Of a stretch of 64,000 bases of DNA, positions 63,876 to 64,000 are shown piece by piece (positions within the stretch are counted from its first letter, which is position 1; each line of letters opens with the position of its first letter). The notes under the pieces were generated by a model that saw only the letters and a list, made by a program, of their open reading frames with translations, was not told the DNA's origin and searched no databases. The stretch covers positions 1 to 64,000 of the forward strand of contig NZ_BANU01000029.1 of the NCBI RefSeq assembly GCF_000333035.1. Direction: 5' to 3'. The position numbers and the translations under genes are program-made. This stretch comes from Gordonia sihwensis NBRC 108236. GTDB lineage: Bacteria > Actinomycetota > Actinomycetes > Mycobacteriales > Mycobacteriaceae.

Positions 63876-64000
63876 GTGGAAGAAGGCATCTACGAACAGC
63901 TGGTAACCCAAGAGCTCCACGCTGAACTCGAGTCCAGCGGACGGCGTTACGAAACAGCCCGCATCGATGCTGTCGACGAACCGCATCTACTCGCTCGGCA
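63876..64000 (+). CDS. N-terminus of a gene, possibly a DUF3427-type helicase
   Basis: GTG at 63876 opens a frame that runs off the window: MEEGIYEQLVTQELHAELES then SGRRYETARIDAVDEPHLLA. The pattern (GxYExLVT, later ELxxxxAPxxLAR) is like the very start of actinobacterial phospholipase D/DEAD-box helicase proteins with DUF3427. That call rests on 41 residues only. The 63 bases before it hold no clear promoter. Confidence 0.45.
   Translation, partial: MEEGIYEQLVTQELHAELESSGRRYETARIDAVDEPHLLAR

Overview
The window looks like the chromosome of a high-GC mycolic-acid actinobacterium, closest in gene content to Gordonia and its relatives. This is inferred from gene families and synteny, not from a database search. 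The pointers are: a lytic transglycosylase lipoprotein-enolase-FtsB-DUF501-exopolyphosphatase cluster in the order known from mycobacteria (Rv1022-Rv1026), a DesA3-type acyl desaturase paired with its oxidoreductase (compare Rv3229c/Rv3230c), an MMPL transporter, two membrane Ser/Thr kinases, IdeR-like iron boxes, EfeUOB iron uptake, and many GTG starts.

Positions 1 to about 8,925 are the right-hand part of an integrated mobile element (prophage, satellite or ICE). It has visibly lower GC and short, tightly packed, mostly leftward genes. At its right end sit a tyrosine integrase, an excisionase-like HTH protein and a tRNA 3' half (about 8,880-8,922) that is the attachment-site remnant. The matching left end lies outside the window. 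Most cargo genes are small and unfamiliar: zinc-ribbon proteins, HTH proteins, a possible tail-assembly-chaperone-like protein and a chain of translationally coupled ORFs. One DUF3102-like gene is broken by a short tandem duplication. No capsid, portal, terminase or conjugation gene is visible in this part.

From 8,925 onward the DNA is host. 9-18 kb: a beta-propeller protein, an FUSC-type membrane protein, a DUF998 protein, CinA, a frameshifted membrane/SHOCT-type gene, a DinB-fold protein, a patatin and class I fumarase, the last convergent with class II fumarase (fumC, 18-19.4 kb). 19.4-23.7 kb: an iron-siderophore operon (binding lipoprotein, two FecCD permeases, siderophore-interacting reductase) under IdeR-like boxes, with no ATPase gene. 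23.8-26.7 kb: a three-domain PTS permease (probably GlcNAc) and an orphan trpF. 26.8-33 kb: TetR with an acyl-CoA dehydrogenase, a YibE/F protein with a His-rich head, and an MMPL transporter with its TetR. 33-36.5 kb: a coiled-coil membrane protein, a Ser/Thr kinase, a small basic protein and an SDR. 36.5-38.6 kb: a leftward aquaporin/monoacylglycerol lipase pair. 38.7-40.9 kb: a translationally coupled pirin-MarR-pirin operon. 41-46.5 kb: an M20 peptidase, two secreted class A beta-lactamase-fold proteins and a second kinase.

46.5-49 kb: a TetR divergent from the desaturase/reductase operon, with a clear DesT-like operator between them. 49-53.7 kb: a lysophospholipase-type hydrolase, a small acidic protein, RecQ, a DUF559 nuclease-fold protein and a DUF4395 protein. 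53.7-58 kb: ppx, DUF501, ftsB, eno and the transglycosylase. 58-62 kb: an IdeR-like box and efeUOB. The window ends with two membrane proteins and the first 42 codons of a gene that may be a DUF3427-type helicase.
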